Under the pieces are notes generated by a model. The model was not told the origin of the DNA. It did not search any database and saw only the letters and a program-made list of their open reading frames with translations. A stretch of DNA of 64,000 bases from Pseudomonas farsensis (lineage in GTDB: Bacteria; Pseudomonadota; Gammaproteobacteria; Pseudomonadales; Pseudomonadaceae): assembly GCF_014268805.2 (NCBI RefSeq), contig NZ_JABWRF020000002.1:434001-498000 (forward strand). Direction: 5' to 3'. Position numbers and translations under genes: made by a program. Shown piece by piece: positions 1 to 7,835 of this stretch. Position 1 is the first letter of the stretch; each line of letters starts with the position of its first letter.

Positions 1-24
1 TCGCCGGGGACGCTACGCGCCCCA

Positions 25-48
25 TCGCGACACAAGGCCGCTCCTACA
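25..48 (-). repeat. REP element, single arm (family A)
   Basis: One copy of the sequence TCGCGACACAAGG followed by CCGCTCCTACA, which recurs as inverted pairs elsewhere in the window. It lies just past the stop codon of the ubiI-like gene. Its partner arm, if any, is outside the window. Confidence 0.8.
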
Positions 49-69
49 CCACCAGGTCGCGCTTGGGGC

Positions 70-1287
70 TCAAGCCTTGGCCAGCTCCGGCAGGTCGCCG
101 GACAGCCCCAGCGCCTGGCGCACAAACAACGCCTTGGCCTCGGGCATCTGTTCCACCAGCTTCAAACCACTGTTACGCAACCAGCGCAGCGGCAGTGGGT
201 TGGCCTGGAACAAGCGCTCGAAACCTTCCATGGCTGCCATCAACGCCAGGTTATGCGGCATGCGCCGGCGCTCGAAGCGGCTCAGCACTTTCACATCGGC
301 CAACCGCTCGCCGCGCTCGCAGGCGCGCAGCAGCTCCTCGGCCAACACCGCGGCATCGAGAAAGCCCAGGTTGACCCCCTGCCCGGCCAGCGGGTGAATG
401 GTGTGGGCCGCATCGCCAATCAGCGCCAGCCCTTCATCCACATAGCGCTTGGCGTGGCGCTGGCGCAGCGGCACGCACACCCGCGGGTCGGCTTCCAGCA
501 CCTGGCCCAAACGCCCCTCAAAGGCGCGTTCCAGCGCCTGGCAGAAGGCGTTATCGTCCATGGCCATGGCCCGTTCGGCCTGCTCCGGTGTGGTCGACCA
601 GACAATCGAGCACCACTCCTGGCTGCCATCTCGATCAAGCGGCAGGAACGCCAGCGGGCCTTCGTCGGTGAAACGCTGCCAGGCGGTGGCGCGATGGGCC
701 TGGCTGCACCGCACGCTGGTAACGATGGCGTGGTGCAGGTAGTCCCATTCGCGGGTCTGGCAGCCGGCCAGGCGGCGCACTGCCGAGTTGGCGCCATCGG
801 CGGCAATCACCAGTGGCGTGCGCAGGCGGCGGCCATCGGCCAGGGTCAGCAACCACTCATCGCCTGAGCGGCGCAGTTGCTCCAGGCGCGCATTGGGCAG
901 CAAACCCAGGTCGCTATCGTGCAGGCGCTCCAGCAGGCCGTCCTGGACCACGCGGTTTTCGACGATATGACCGAGCACCTGGGCGTGCACGCTGGCGGCA
1001 GAGAAGTGAATCTCGCCGGTGCCGCTGCCGTCCCAGACGTGCATGTCCGAATACGCCGACACACGCCGCGCAGCAATGCCCTGCCACGCCCCGAGGCGTT
1101 CGAGGATGCGCTGGCTGGCGGCGGACAGCGCGCTCACCCGTGGTTCGAACGGCGCGTCGCTGGCGAAGGGTTTGACCGACAGCGGGCCGCCATCGAGCAG
1201 GAAAATTTCCAGGCCGCTATGGCGCAATGCCAGGGCCAGGGCGCTGCCGACCATGCCGGCACCGACAATCAACACATCTGCGCGCAT
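70..1287 (-). CDS. ubiI: UbiI/VisC-type FAD-dependent ubiquinone hydroxylase
   Basis: 405 residues; a class A flavoprotein monooxygenase of the UbiH/UbiF/VisC/COQ6 family that hydroxylates the ring of ubiquinone intermediates at the inner membrane. Visible motifs are the N-terminal dinucleotide fold GAGMVG (residues 9-14), the ADGANS motif near 163 and the second FAD motif GDAAHTIHPLAGQG near 291. It is the last gene of the minus-strand operon ygfB-pepP-ubiH-hotdog-this gene, as in E. coli ygfB-pepP-ubiH-ubiI. An ATG two codons upstream (1293) is possible, but the TAAGG sequence is correctly spaced only from 1287. Assignment to the C5 hydroxylation step rests on synteny; the family alone does not separate UbiI from UbiF. 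Confidence 0.85.
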   Translation of the reverse strand: MRADVLIVGAGMVGSALALALRHSGLEIFLLDGGPLSVKPFASDAPFEPRVSALSAASQRILERLGAWQGIAARRVSAYSDMHVWDGSGTGEIHFSAASVHAQVLGHIVENRVVQDGLLERLHDSDLGLLPNARLEQLRRSGDEWLLTLADGRRLRTPLVIAADGANSAVRRLAGCQTREWDYLHHAIVTSVRCSQAHRATAWQRFTDEGPLAFLPLDRDGSQEWCSIVWSTTPEQAERAMAMDDNAFCQALERAFEGRLGQVLEADPRVCVPLRQRHAKRYVDEGLALIGDAAHTIHPLAGQGVNLGFLDAAVLAEELLRACERGERLADVKVLSRFERRRMPHNLALMAAMEGFERLFQANPLPLRWLRNSGLKLVEQMPEAKALFVRQALGLSGDLPELAKA

Positions 1288-1296
1288 TTCCATGCC

Positions 1297-1779
1297 TTAC
1301 GCCTGCCTCGCTTGCGGCTTGAGCCGCACATATAGGGTTTTCTCGACCCGCGCCACCAGCTCACCGGCGCCATCGCGGACCTCGACCTGCAGCCGTGGCA
1401 GGCATTTCTTGCCGCTGGCGGTTTGCTGGCGGATATCGTCCAGCAGCGCGTCGTCGACGTGGAATTCGGCGTACACCGGGCCTTTGCCCGGTGCGATGAA
1501 ATCGATGTTGGCGGCTTTATCCCAGACGATGTATTCGCGCCCCAACTGCTCGATCAGCAACAGCATGTAGAACGGGTCGACCATCGAATACAGGCTGCCG
1601 CCAAACTGGGTGCCGACGTAGTTGCGGTTCCAGCGGGTCAGCTTCATGCGCACCTTGACGCTGCGCAGGTCGGGGCTGATCGACTGCACGCGAATACCGG
1701 CGCCCAGGTACGGTGGGTAGAAATTCAGCAACCAGCGCAGCATGCGTGCCCGGCGCGCCAGCCGGCGCGCTTCGCTCAT
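1297..1779 (-). CDS. DUF4442 hotdog-fold protein (thioesterase-like)
   Basis: 160 residues. The sequence resembles DUF4442/YiiD C-terminal-like hotdog proteins, related to acyl-CoA thioesterases; NYVGTQFGGSLYSMVDPFYM is the typical core helix segment. Its start codon overlaps the ubiH stop by 4 nt and its stop lies about 10 nt before ubiI, so it is almost certainly co-translated with both ubiquinone hydroxylases. The E. coli operon has no such gene at this position. Substrate is unknown; a link to polyprenyl or acyl intermediates is only inferred from position. Confidence 0.75.
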   Translation of the reverse strand: MSEARRLARRARMLRWLLNFYPPYLGAGIRVQSISPDLRSVKVRMKLTRWNRNYVGTQFGGSLYSMVDPFYMLLLIEQLGREYIVWDKAANIDFIAPGKGPVYAEFHVDDALLDDIRQQTASGKKCLPRLQVEVRDGAGELVARVEKTLYVRLKPQARQA

Positions 1780-2975
1780 GCGCGGCCTCGCGGGTCAGGC
1801 CGCGTGCCCAGGCCCATGGCCTGGCGGGCGAACCAGCTTTTCGCCGGGGGCAGCAAATCCAGGCCGAGCAGGCCGATGTTGCGGCCAGCGGCCATCAGGG
1901 GCTGATTGCTGCCGAACAGCCGCGTGACCTGGTCGGAAAAACCGATGGTGAGCGCCTGGTCCAGGCGTTGGCGTTGGTGATAACCCAGTAGCGTGGCCAG
2001 GTCGCCCGGCAGTTGCGGGCCAGCCAGCAGCGCCTCGGCCAGCGCCTGCACATCACGCAGCGACAGGTTGAAACCCTGCCCGGCAATCGGGTGCAGGCTG
2101 TGCGCGGCGTTACCCAGCACCACCAGATGCGGGCGCACCTGCTCCTGGGCCTCGACCAGCGCCAGCGGGTACAGATGCCGCGCCCCTACCTGGCGCAAAC
2201 CGCCCAGGCGGTAGCCGAAGGCATCTTGCAGCTCGCGCAGGAAACTACGCTCATCGAGCTCGGCCAGGCGCTTGGCGTCCATGCCCTGGCGGGTCCAGAC
2301 CAGCGCGCAGCGGTTCTCGGGCAGCGGCAGCAGGGCCATCGGGCCTTGCTCGGTGAAGCGTTCGAAGGCCTGGCCGCAGTGGGCCTCGCCTGGGGTGATA
2401 TTGGCGATCAGCGCGCTCTGGTCGTAGGGCGTAGTGCGCACATGGATGCCGAGCTGCTCGCGCAGGCCTGAGCGGCCCCCGTCGGCGAGTACCGCCAGGT
2501 CGCACTCAAGCGCGGTGTCGTCGTCCAGTTGCAGGCGGTAGCCACCGGCAATCGGCTGCAACGCCTTGACCTCGGCCGGGCAGCGCCAGGTCACAACTTC
2601 AGGGTCGAAGGCCTGCCACAGGCACTGGCCCAGCCAGGCGTTTTCGACCACGTAGCCGAGCGCGGCAACGCCCTCTTCGGCGGCGTCCAGGCGGGTGGCG
2701 CCAAACCGGCCACGGTCAGACACCTGGATTTGCCGGATCGGCTCGGCGCGGCGGCTGATAGCCTCCCACAGGCCAAGCTGATCGTAGATTTGCCGGGTGC
2801 CGTAGGACAGCGCCGAGGAACGCGCATCGTAGCTGGGCTGGAAGCTGTCGCCAGGGGCGAAGGGTTCGATCAGCAAAATCTTCCAACCGCGCGCCTTGGC
2901 CCCGGCCTGCAAGGTGAGTGCAAGGCTGGCGCCGACCAGGCCGCCACCGATGATGGCCAGGTTGACCCGGCTCAT
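1776..2975 (-). CDS. ubiH: UbiH, 2-polyprenyl-6-methoxyphenol hydroxylase
   Basis: 399 residues, FAD monooxygenase paralogous to the downstream ubiI product. The N-terminal GGGLVG dinucleotide fold (about 10-15) and the C-terminal GNAAHSLHPIAGQG motif are both present; the GN in place of GD is normal for UbiH. It acts in aerobic ubiquinone ring hydroxylation at the membrane. The start overlaps the pepP stop (ATGA, 2972-2975) and its stop overlaps the next start, giving a tightly coupled operon. Confidence 0.92.
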   Translation of the reverse strand: MSRVNLAIIGGGLVGASLALTLQAGAKARGWKILLIEPFAPGDSFQPSYDARSSALSYGTRQIYDQLGLWEAISRRAEPIRQIQVSDRGRFGATRLDAAEEGVAALGYVVENAWLGQCLWQAFDPEVVTWRCPAEVKALQPIAGGYRLQLDDDTALECDLAVLADGGRSGLREQLGIHVRTTPYDQSALIANITPGEAHCGQAFERFTEQGPMALLPLPENRCALVWTRQGMDAKRLAELDERSFLRELQDAFGYRLGGLRQVGARHLYPLALVEAQEQVRPHLVVLGNAAHSLHPIAGQGFNLSLRDVQALAEALLAGPQLPGDLATLLGYHQRQRLDQALTIGFSDQVTRLFGSNQPLMAAGRNIGLLGLDLLPPAKSWFARQAMGLGTRPDPRGRA

Positions 2976-4306
2976 GCCACCGCCTCGCGGGCGGCGAGCA
3001 TCAGCGCTTCGATTTCGGCAACGCTGCTGGGTACGCCCGTCGTCAGGATTTCACAACCTTGCCTGGTCACCACCACGTCGTCCTCGATCCTTACGCCGAT
3101 GCCGCGCCATTTCTTCGCGACGTTCTGGTTGTCGGCGGCAATGTAGATGCCCGGCTCGACGGTCAACGCCATGCCCGGTTCGAGCACGCGCCACTGGCCG
3201 CCGACCTTGTACTCGCCCACATCGTGTACATCCATGCCCAGCCAGTGGCCAGCGCGGTGCATGTAGAACGCGCGGTAGGCCTCGCTTTCGATCAGCGCCG
3301 GCACCTCACCCTTGAGCAGGCCCAGCTCCACCAGGCCCTCGGTAATCACCTGCACGGTGGCCTCGTGGGCGTGGTTCCAGTGCTTGCCCGGCGCAATCTG
3401 GGCAAACGCGGCGTGCTGGGCTTTGAGCACCAGCTCGTAAATGGCCTTTTGCTCGGGCGAGAACCGCCCGCTGACCGGGAAAGTGCGGGTGATATCACTG
3501 GCATAGCAGTCGATTTCACAACCGGCGTCGATCAGTACCAGGTCGCCATGCTTGAGCGGTGCGTCGTTTTGCTGGTAATGCAGGATGCAGCCGTTGCGCC
3601 CGGCAGCCACGATAGAGCCGTAGGCCGGCATCTTGGCCCCACCCTTGCGGAACTCGTAGTCCAGCTCGGCTTCCAGGCTGTATTCGTGCAGCCCGGCGCG
3701 GCAGGCCTGCATGGCCCGCACGTGGGCGCGGGCGGAAATCGCCGCCGCTTCACGCATCACCTTCACTTCTGCCGCCGATTTATACAGGCGCATGTCGTGC
3801 AGCAGATGATCCAGGGCAACGAACTCGTTCGGCGGCTGCGCGCCCAGGCGCGCCTTGGAGCGGATCACGTTGATCCAGTCCATCAGCCGCCGGTCGAACT
3901 CAGGGTTGCTGCCCATGGCGCTATAGACGCGCTCGCGGCCTTCGATCAGGCCGGGGAGAATTTCGTCGATGTCGGTGATGGGGAAGGCGTCGTCAGCGCC
4001 GAAGTCGCGCATCGCGCCGTCCTGGCCGGCGCGCAGGCCGTCCCACTGCTCGCGCTCAGGGTTGCGCTCGCGGCAGAACAACACATACTCGCCATGCTCG
4101 CGGCCGGGGATCAACGCAATGACCGCCTCGGGCTCGGGGAAACCACTGAGGTACTGGAAGTCGCTGTCCTGGCGGTACACGTGCTCGACGTCACGGTTGC
4201 GGATGGCAACCGCAGCGGCGGGCAGAATGGCGATGCTGTTGGGGACCATCTGCGCCATCAACGCCTTGCGCCGACGGGCGTACTCCGCCTTGGGTATGTG
4301 GCTCAT
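2972..4306 (-). CDS. pepP: Xaa-Pro aminopeptidase PepP
   Basis: 444 residues, cytoplasmic M24B metallopeptidase that removes N-terminal residues preceding proline. It has the N-terminal aminopeptidase P domain and the pita-bread catalytic domain. Dinuclear metal ligands are visible: the two Asp in IDAGCEIDCYASDITRTFP, His in HRAGHWLGMDVHD, Glu in VEPGIYI and Glu in RIEDDVVV. ATG 4306 gives the usual family length; an in-frame TTG lies two codons upstream. It sits between ygfB (21 nt gap) and ubiH (4 nt overlap). Confidence 0.95.
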   Translation of the reverse strand: MSHIPKAEYARRRKALMAQMVPNSIAILPAAAVAIRNRDVEHVYRQDSDFQYLSGFPEPEAVIALIPGREHGEYVLFCRERNPEREQWDGLRAGQDGAMRDFGADDAFPITDIDEILPGLIEGRERVYSAMGSNPEFDRRLMDWINVIRSKARLGAQPPNEFVALDHLLHDMRLYKSAAEVKVMREAAAISARAHVRAMQACRAGLHEYSLEAELDYEFRKGGAKMPAYGSIVAAGRNGCILHYQQNDAPLKHGDLVLIDAGCEIDCYASDITRTFPVSGRFSPEQKAIYELVLKAQHAAFAQIAPGKHWNHAHEATVQVITEGLVELGLLKGEVPALIESEAYRAFYMHRAGHWLGMDVHDVGEYKVGGQWRVLEPGMALTVEPGIYIAADNQNVAKKWRGIGVRIEDDVVVTRQGCEILTTGVPSSVAEIEALMLAAREAVA

Positions 4307-4327
4307 GGGCAAACGACCCCGTATCGA

Positions 4328-4882
4328 TCAGTGCAGCGATGGCTTGGGCGCAGGTGCGGCTGGCGCGGCCAGTTCTGTGTACAGCAGCAGCGGTGCGACG
4401 CGCAGGTACTCCATGACTTCCATGTAGTCGCTCTCGCCGTCTTCGGACTCTTCCAGCGCTTCTTGCACCTGGGAAATCGCCACCAGGTCCTGCAGCACTT
4501 CCTTGGCCTCGGTGGACAGGTCCTTGCCGCCGGCGTTCAAGCCGAAACCGGTAATGAAGCCCTGGCACCACTGGCCCAGTGCTTCGGCACGGTCGCCAAG
4601 CGCGGCGTCGTCGGTTGGCAGCAGCAGGACGATGGCGACGTCCTCGCCGGTGAGCTCGGCCTTGACCATTTCCTGCAGGCCAACCAGGGCGTTGCGCACG
4701 CTGTCGCCAGGCTCGTTTTCGAGCAACTGCGCAGCATCGGCCAGCCAGGCATCGGCATCGAAGCCTGCGCCGGCGCAGCTGCGGCCGATCAACAGGCCGT
4801 GCAGCTCGGCGGGAGTGACGGGGTGACCATTGCTCGAAAGCAGCATGGCGAAAGCGATGTAGGGCGATTGGGTATTGGGCAT
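4328..4882 (-). CDS. ygfB: YgfB/YecA family protein (UPF0149)
   Basis: 184 residues, all-alpha acidic protein of UPF0149. Recognisable features are the N-terminal [15 protein letters not shown] segment and the [18 protein letters not shown]-terminal motif. It lacks the SEC-C-type metal-binding tail of YecA. First gene of the ubiquinone operon, divergent from zapA as in E. coli. In P. aeruginosa YgfB has been linked to regulation of amidase and pyocin genes; whether that applies here cannot be told from sequence. Confidence 0.88.
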   Translation of the reverse strand: MPNTQSPYIAFAMLLSSNGHPVTPAELHGLLIGRSCAGAGFDADAWLADAAQLLENEPGDSVRNALVGLQEMVKAELTGEDVAIVLLLPTDDAALGDRAEALGQWCQGFITGFGLNAGGKDLSTEAKEVLQDLVAISQVQEALEESEDGESDYMEVMEYLRVAPLLLYTELAAPAAPAPKPSLH

Positions 4883-4929
4883 GGGCTGCTAGGCGCCAGA
4901 CGGCGCAATGACTAGAATGAAGGCCTTGT

Positions 4930-4938
4930 ATCCTAGCA
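4930..4938 (-). promoter_or_regulatory. Candidate extended -10 element of the ygfB operon
   Basis: Read on the minus strand this is TGCTAGGAT, an extended -10 (TGn plus TAGGAT), about 50 nt before the ygfB start. No good -35 hexamer accompanies it, which is tolerated with extended -10 promoters. Confidence 0.35.
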
Positions 4939-5033
4939 CCGGCAGGCGCGCCAAGACCATCAGCACTGGCTCTGCGCCCCCTGTGCAGGCATGATCGCCC
5001 GGTGACGACGATGGAGCGAAGCGAGTGCACCCC

Positions 5034-5243
5034 ATGCAAGAAGACGACCTGCAAGCGCTGATGAGCCGGTTCGAGACGCTGATCGAGCGGGTCGAGCAAC
5101 TAAAACGGCAAAACGCACTCTTAGTAGCTCAGGAAAAATCCTGGCGCGAGGAACGCGCCCACTTGATCGAAAAGAACGAGACCGCCAAACGCAAGGTCGA
5201 ATCAATGATCTTGCGCCTCAAGGCCCTGGAGCAAGACTCATGA
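5034..5243 (+). CDS. Small coiled-coil protein, TIGR02449 family
   Basis: 69 residues (72 if GTG 5025 is used, which has GGAG eight bases upstream). The whole protein is a predicted coiled coil with heptad leucines (RFETLIERVEQLKRQNALL) and the conserved AQEKSWREERAHLIEKNE segment. Its stop overlaps the zapA start by 4 nt, so it is translationally coupled to zapA and is a constant partner of zapA in pseudomonads. ZapA-like coiled-coil partners suggest a role around the Z ring; no function is established by the sequence. Confidence 0.8.
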   Translation: MQEDDLQALMSRFETLIERVEQLKRQNALLVAQEKSWREERAHLIEKNETAKRKVESMILRLKALEQDS

Positions 5244-5557
5244 GTTCAAGCAATAGCGTCACCGTCCAGATCCTCGACAAGGAATATTCCATCATCTGTC
5301 CGCCCGAGGAACGTAACAACCTGGTCGGTGCCGCTCGCTACCTGGACGGCAAGATGCGTGAGATCCGCAGCAGCGGCAAGGTCATCGGCGCCGACCGCAT
5401 TGCCGTCATGGCCGCACTGAATATTACCCACGAGCTGCTGCACCGCCAGGAACGCCCGGAAGCCACCGGTGGCGGCACCACCCGCGAGCAGGTGCGCGAC
5501 CTGCTGGAACGCGTCGATCAGGCATTGTCCGACGACCCGGTTAGCAAAAACGATTGA
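5240..5557 (+). CDS. zapA: Cell division protein ZapA
   Basis: 105 residues; N-terminal FtsZ-binding domain (VTVQILDKEYSIICPPEER) followed by a C-terminal dimerising coiled coil. ZapA bundles FtsZ protofilaments at mid-cell. Coupled to the preceding small coiled-coil gene by an ATGA overlap and followed by the 6S RNA gene, the classic zapA-ssrS-ygfA order of gammaproteobacteria. Confidence 0.95.
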   Translation: MSSSNSVTVQILDKEYSIICPPEERNNLVGAARYLDGKMREIRSSGKVIGADRIAVMAALNITHELLHRQERPEATGGGTTREQVRDLLERVDQALSDDPVSKND

Positions 5558-5569
5558 GATGGGTATACT
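5541..5569 (+). promoter_or_regulatory. Promoter of the 6S RNA gene
   Basis: TTAGCA (5541-5546), a 17-base spacer, then TATACT (5564-5569). It overlaps the last codons of zapA and is placed correctly for a start near 5576. Confidence 0.65.
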
Positions 5570-5575
5570 GGCGCC

Positions 5576-5757
5576 ACTCCCTGGTGGATGCGCCAGTCGG
5601 TTATGTCCCTGAGCCGATACGCACAACCACGGGGGTTGCACGCTGGGGCCGGTGTGCATGTCCGCCCGACGGAAAGCCTTAACGCCCCCTGCAATCTCCA
5701 CCTTGAACTTTCGGGTTCAAGGGCTACACCGATAGCGGTCTTATCGGGGAGCCTTCT
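5576..5757 (+). ncRNA. ssrS: 6S RNA (SsrS)
   Basis: About 180 nt between zapA and the 5-formyltetrahydrofolate cyclo-ligase gene. It contains blocks typical of Pseudomonas 6S RNA: CCCTGGTGGATGCGCC near the 5' end, the ATGTCCCTGAGCCGATA block, the GGGGGTTGCA...TGCAATCTCC stem sides, CCTTGAACTTTCGGGTTCAAGG, and a closing GGGGAGCCTTCTTC. 6S RNA mimics an open promoter and sequesters sigma70 holoenzyme in stationary phase. Ends are estimated from the promoter and closing stem, not mapped. Confidence 0.9.
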
Positions 5758-5765
5758 TCAGAACT

Positions 5766-5788
5766 GCCCGCCTGCCCGGCGGGCTTTT
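5766..5788 (+). terminator. Terminator after 6S RNA
   Basis: GCCCGCC (5766-5772), 5-base loop, GGCGGGC (5778-5784), then TTTT. It separates the 6S RNA from the cyclo-ligase gene, which may also be reached by read-through. Confidence 0.75.
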
Positions 5789-5827
5789 CGTTTCTGGTTA
5801 CCAGGCCATCAAGGGATCGCCCGTGCC

Positions 5828-6436
5828 ATGACCGACACCGCGCCGCCTACCCGCCCGCAACTTCGCCGTCTGCTGCGCAACGCCCGCCGCGCCCTCACCC
5901 CCGCCCAGCAAAGCCAGGCCGCCGCCGGGCTGTATCGCCAGCTGGCACAACACCCGCTGTTTCGCCGCGCCCGCCACATCGCGCTGTACCTGCCCAATGA
6001 TGGCGAGATCGACCCGCGCCTGCTGCTGCGCGAAGCGCACAAACGCGGCAAGCACGTGTACCTGCCGGTGCTGCACGCCTGGCCGCGCACGCGCATGGTG
6101 TTCCAGCGCTTCGAGCCGGGCGAGCGCCTGCGGCCCAACCGCTTTCGCATTCCGGAGCCGGTCGTCGAGCGCAAGCGGCAACGGCCGATCTGGGCGCTGG
6201 ACCTGATCCTGCTACCGCTGGTCGGTTTCGATGAAGTCGGGGGTCGGCTGGGCATGGGCGGCGGTTTCTACGACCGCAGCCTGGCCTATCAAAGCCGCCG
6301 CAAGGCCTGGAAAAAACCACTGCTGCTGGGGCTGGCGCATGAATGCCAGAAGGTCGAGCGGCTGGCACAGGCCAGTTGGGATGTACCCTTGCGCGGCACG
6401 GTTTCGGACCGTGGCTGGTACCTGGCGCCTAAGTGA
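5828..6436 (+). CDS. fau: 5-formyltetrahydrofolate cyclo-ligase
   Basis: 202 residues. Converts 5-formyl-THF to 5,10-methenyl-THF using ATP. The N-terminal basic segment (RPQLRRLLRNARRAL), the YLPNDGEIDP motif and the C-terminal GFDEVGGRLGMGGGFYDRSL motif are diagnostic. ATG 5828 is chosen because AAGGGA lies upstream and family proteins are about 200 residues; longer readings would run into the 6S RNA. Position directly after ssrS matches E. coli ygfA (fau). Confidence 0.93.
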   Translation: MTDTAPPTRPQLRRLLRNARRALTPAQQSQAAAGLYRQLAQHPLFRRARHIALYLPNDGEIDPRLLLREAHKRGKHVYLPVLHAWPRTRMVFQRFEPGERLRPNRFRIPEPVVERKRQRPIWALDLILLPLVGFDEVGGRLGMGGGFYDRSLAYQSRRKAWKKPLLLGLAHECQKVERLAQASWDVPLRGTVSDRGWYLAPK

Positions 6437-6454
6437 GCAGGCGCAGAAAAGCGG

Positions 6455-6613
6455 TTAGCGGCGCTGCTGTTGCTGTGCAGGGTCGGCCGGCAACTGCTGG
6501 TACGCGGCGTCTGCCTTGCGTTCCCACAAGCCTTGCGCGTAACCGGTGGTGACGACACCCAGACCGAAAACGAAAGCGAGGATCCACAGCAGGTCGGGTT
6601 TGCGTTGTTTCAT
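6455..6613 (-). CDS. 52-residue single-pass membrane protein
   Basis: ATG at 6613 to TAA at 6455, 52 residues, preceded by a G-rich ribosome site. The protein has a basic N-terminus (MKQRKPD), one hydrophobic helix (LLWILAFVFGLGVVTTG, about residues 8-24), then YAQGLWERKADAAYQQL and a Gln-rich tail. This looks like a single membrane helix with a short C-terminal soluble segment. It is convergent with the cyclo-ligase. I do not recognise a named family; similar short proteins occur at this locus in pseudomonads to my knowledge. Confidence 0.7.
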   Translation of the reverse strand: MKQRKPDLLWILAFVFGLGVVTTGYAQGLWERKADAAYQQLPADPAQQQQRR

Positions 6614-6792
6614 TGCTTGATTGCCCCCCAGGCAACAGTCCGTGCTCGGCGGCTTTCTGGATGGCTGCCGGAGCGTATAGCTTTAAAATCGGCGCATTTT
6701 CCGTCAACGTGAGGCCACACGCAAACGTTGACGCCAACCGACTGTCGGTTTGATGAAACTATTTATTTCAAACTCTTTCAGGAGCAGCACCC

Positions 6793-7245
6793 ATGGCCTA
6801 CTGGCTGATGAAATCCGAGCCCGACGAGCTGTCCATCGAAGCCTTGGCGCGCCTGGGCAACGCTCGCTGGGACGGGGTGCGCAACTACCAGGCGCGCAAC
6901 TTTCTGCGGGCCATGAGCGTGGGTGACAGGTTCTTTTTCTACCATTCGAGCTGCCCGCAACCGGGTATTGCCGGCATTGCGCGAATCACCGCCGCAGCCT
7001 ACCCCGACCCCACCGCGCTAGACCCGCAAAGCCACTACTTCGACGCCAAGGCCAGCGCCGAGAAAAACCCGTGGAGTGCAGTAGATGTGGAGCATGTGCA
7101 GACCTTCGGCCAAGTGCTGGGCCTGGGCCTGCTCAAGCAGCAGGCGGCGCTCGAAGAGCTGCCGCTGGTGCAGAAGGGCAGCCGCCTGTCGGTCATGCCG
7201 GTCAGCGCTGAGCAATGGGCAGCCATCGTCGCGCTGAGCCGTTGA
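6793..7245 (+). CDS. EVE (PUA-like) domain protein
   Basis: 150 residues. Starts MAYWLMKSEPDELSIE, continues WDGVRNYQARNFLRAM and GDRFFFYHSS, the signatures of stand-alone EVE domain proteins (PUA-like fold, thought to bind modified bases in nucleic acids). A strong AGGAG precedes the ATG. EVE domains are fused to restriction enzymes elsewhere, but the short stand-alone form is a widespread housekeeping gene. Confidence 0.9.
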   Translation: MAYWLMKSEPDELSIEALARLGNARWDGVRNYQARNFLRAMSVGDRFFFYHSSCPQPGIAGIARITAAAYPDPTALDPQSHYFDAKASAEKNPWSAVDVEHVQTFGQVLGLGLLKQQAALEELPLVQKGSRLSVMPVSAEQWAAIVALSR

Positions 7246-7650
7246 TTACTGCACGATCAGGTTGTTGAACAGCAGGTCTTCGACGATCGGCTTGCCCTCT
7301 TCGCCCTCCATCACCTGCTGCACCTGCTTCAGGGCTTCCTGGCGCAGGGCTTCCTTGGCCTCGACGTTGCTCATGTTGTCCACACCTTGCTGGGTGAACA
7401 GCGCCACCAGCTGGTTGCGGATCAGCGGCTCGTGGTGTTTTACCGCAGCAGCTGCCGCGTCGCCGGTCACGCGCAGGGCCACATCAGCCTTGTACACGCG
7501 CAGCTTGGGGCCACCGTCGAGGGCATAGTTGCCGACGAAGGGCGGGCTGAGGGTGATATAGGACACCTTCGGCGGCCCATCCTTGGCTTCCTCGGCCATC
7601 GCCGCCGCTGGCAGCATCAGGGCCAGCACCATCAAGATCCACGCTTTCAC
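7246..7650 (-). CDS. FliL-like secreted protein
   Basis: 134 residues from GTG 7650, chosen because GAGGAG lies 7-8 bases upstream. It begins with a cleavable-looking signal (KAWILMVLALMLPAAAMA, cut before EE) and continues with a FliL-type beta domain (YITLSPPFVGNY, LRVYKADVALRV) ending NNLIVQ. Classical FliL is anchored in the inner membrane by a transmembrane helix; here the helix resembles a signal peptide, so the product may be periplasmic. No flagellar gene is near. Role unknown. Convergent with the EVE gene with no gap. Confidence 0.7.
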   Translation of the reverse strand: MKAWILMVLALMLPAAAMAEEAKDGPPKVSYITLSPPFVGNYALDGGPKLRVYKADVALRVTGDAAAAAVKHHEPLIRNQLVALFTQQGVDNMSNVEAKEALRQEALKQVQQVMEGEEGKPIVEDLLFNNLIVQ

Positions 7651-7792
7651 GAATTCGCTCCTCAATACAGTTGGCGCCAGCTTACCCAGCGCACCGGCCA
7701 AACCCAAGCCTGGGTTCATGCCCGTTGACCGCTATTACGGCCCTGCTGTACTTATCGGCCACCAGCCGCAAAGGAATAGCCCTGATGAAAGC

Positions 7793-7813
7793 CTTGTGGT
7801 GCAAAGCCACAAG
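7793..7813 (-). terminator. Possible amaA terminator hairpin
   Basis: CTTGTGG (7793-7799) and CCACAAG (7807-7813) form a 7-bp stem about 20 nt beyond the amaA stop. The U tract on the minus strand is poor, so this is a weak call. Confidence 0.3.
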
Positions 7814-7835
7814 AGAGTGCTTGGACTACAAACGA

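Noticed and set aside
3059..4915. A 618-codon open frame antisense to pepP and ygfB
   Set aside because: It overlaps two well-supported genes, lacks a ribosome site and has no recognisable domain.
6793..7245. EVE protein as part of a restriction or defence island
   Set aside because: No restriction, methylase or helicase partner is near, and the gene is a common stand-alone chromosomal gene.
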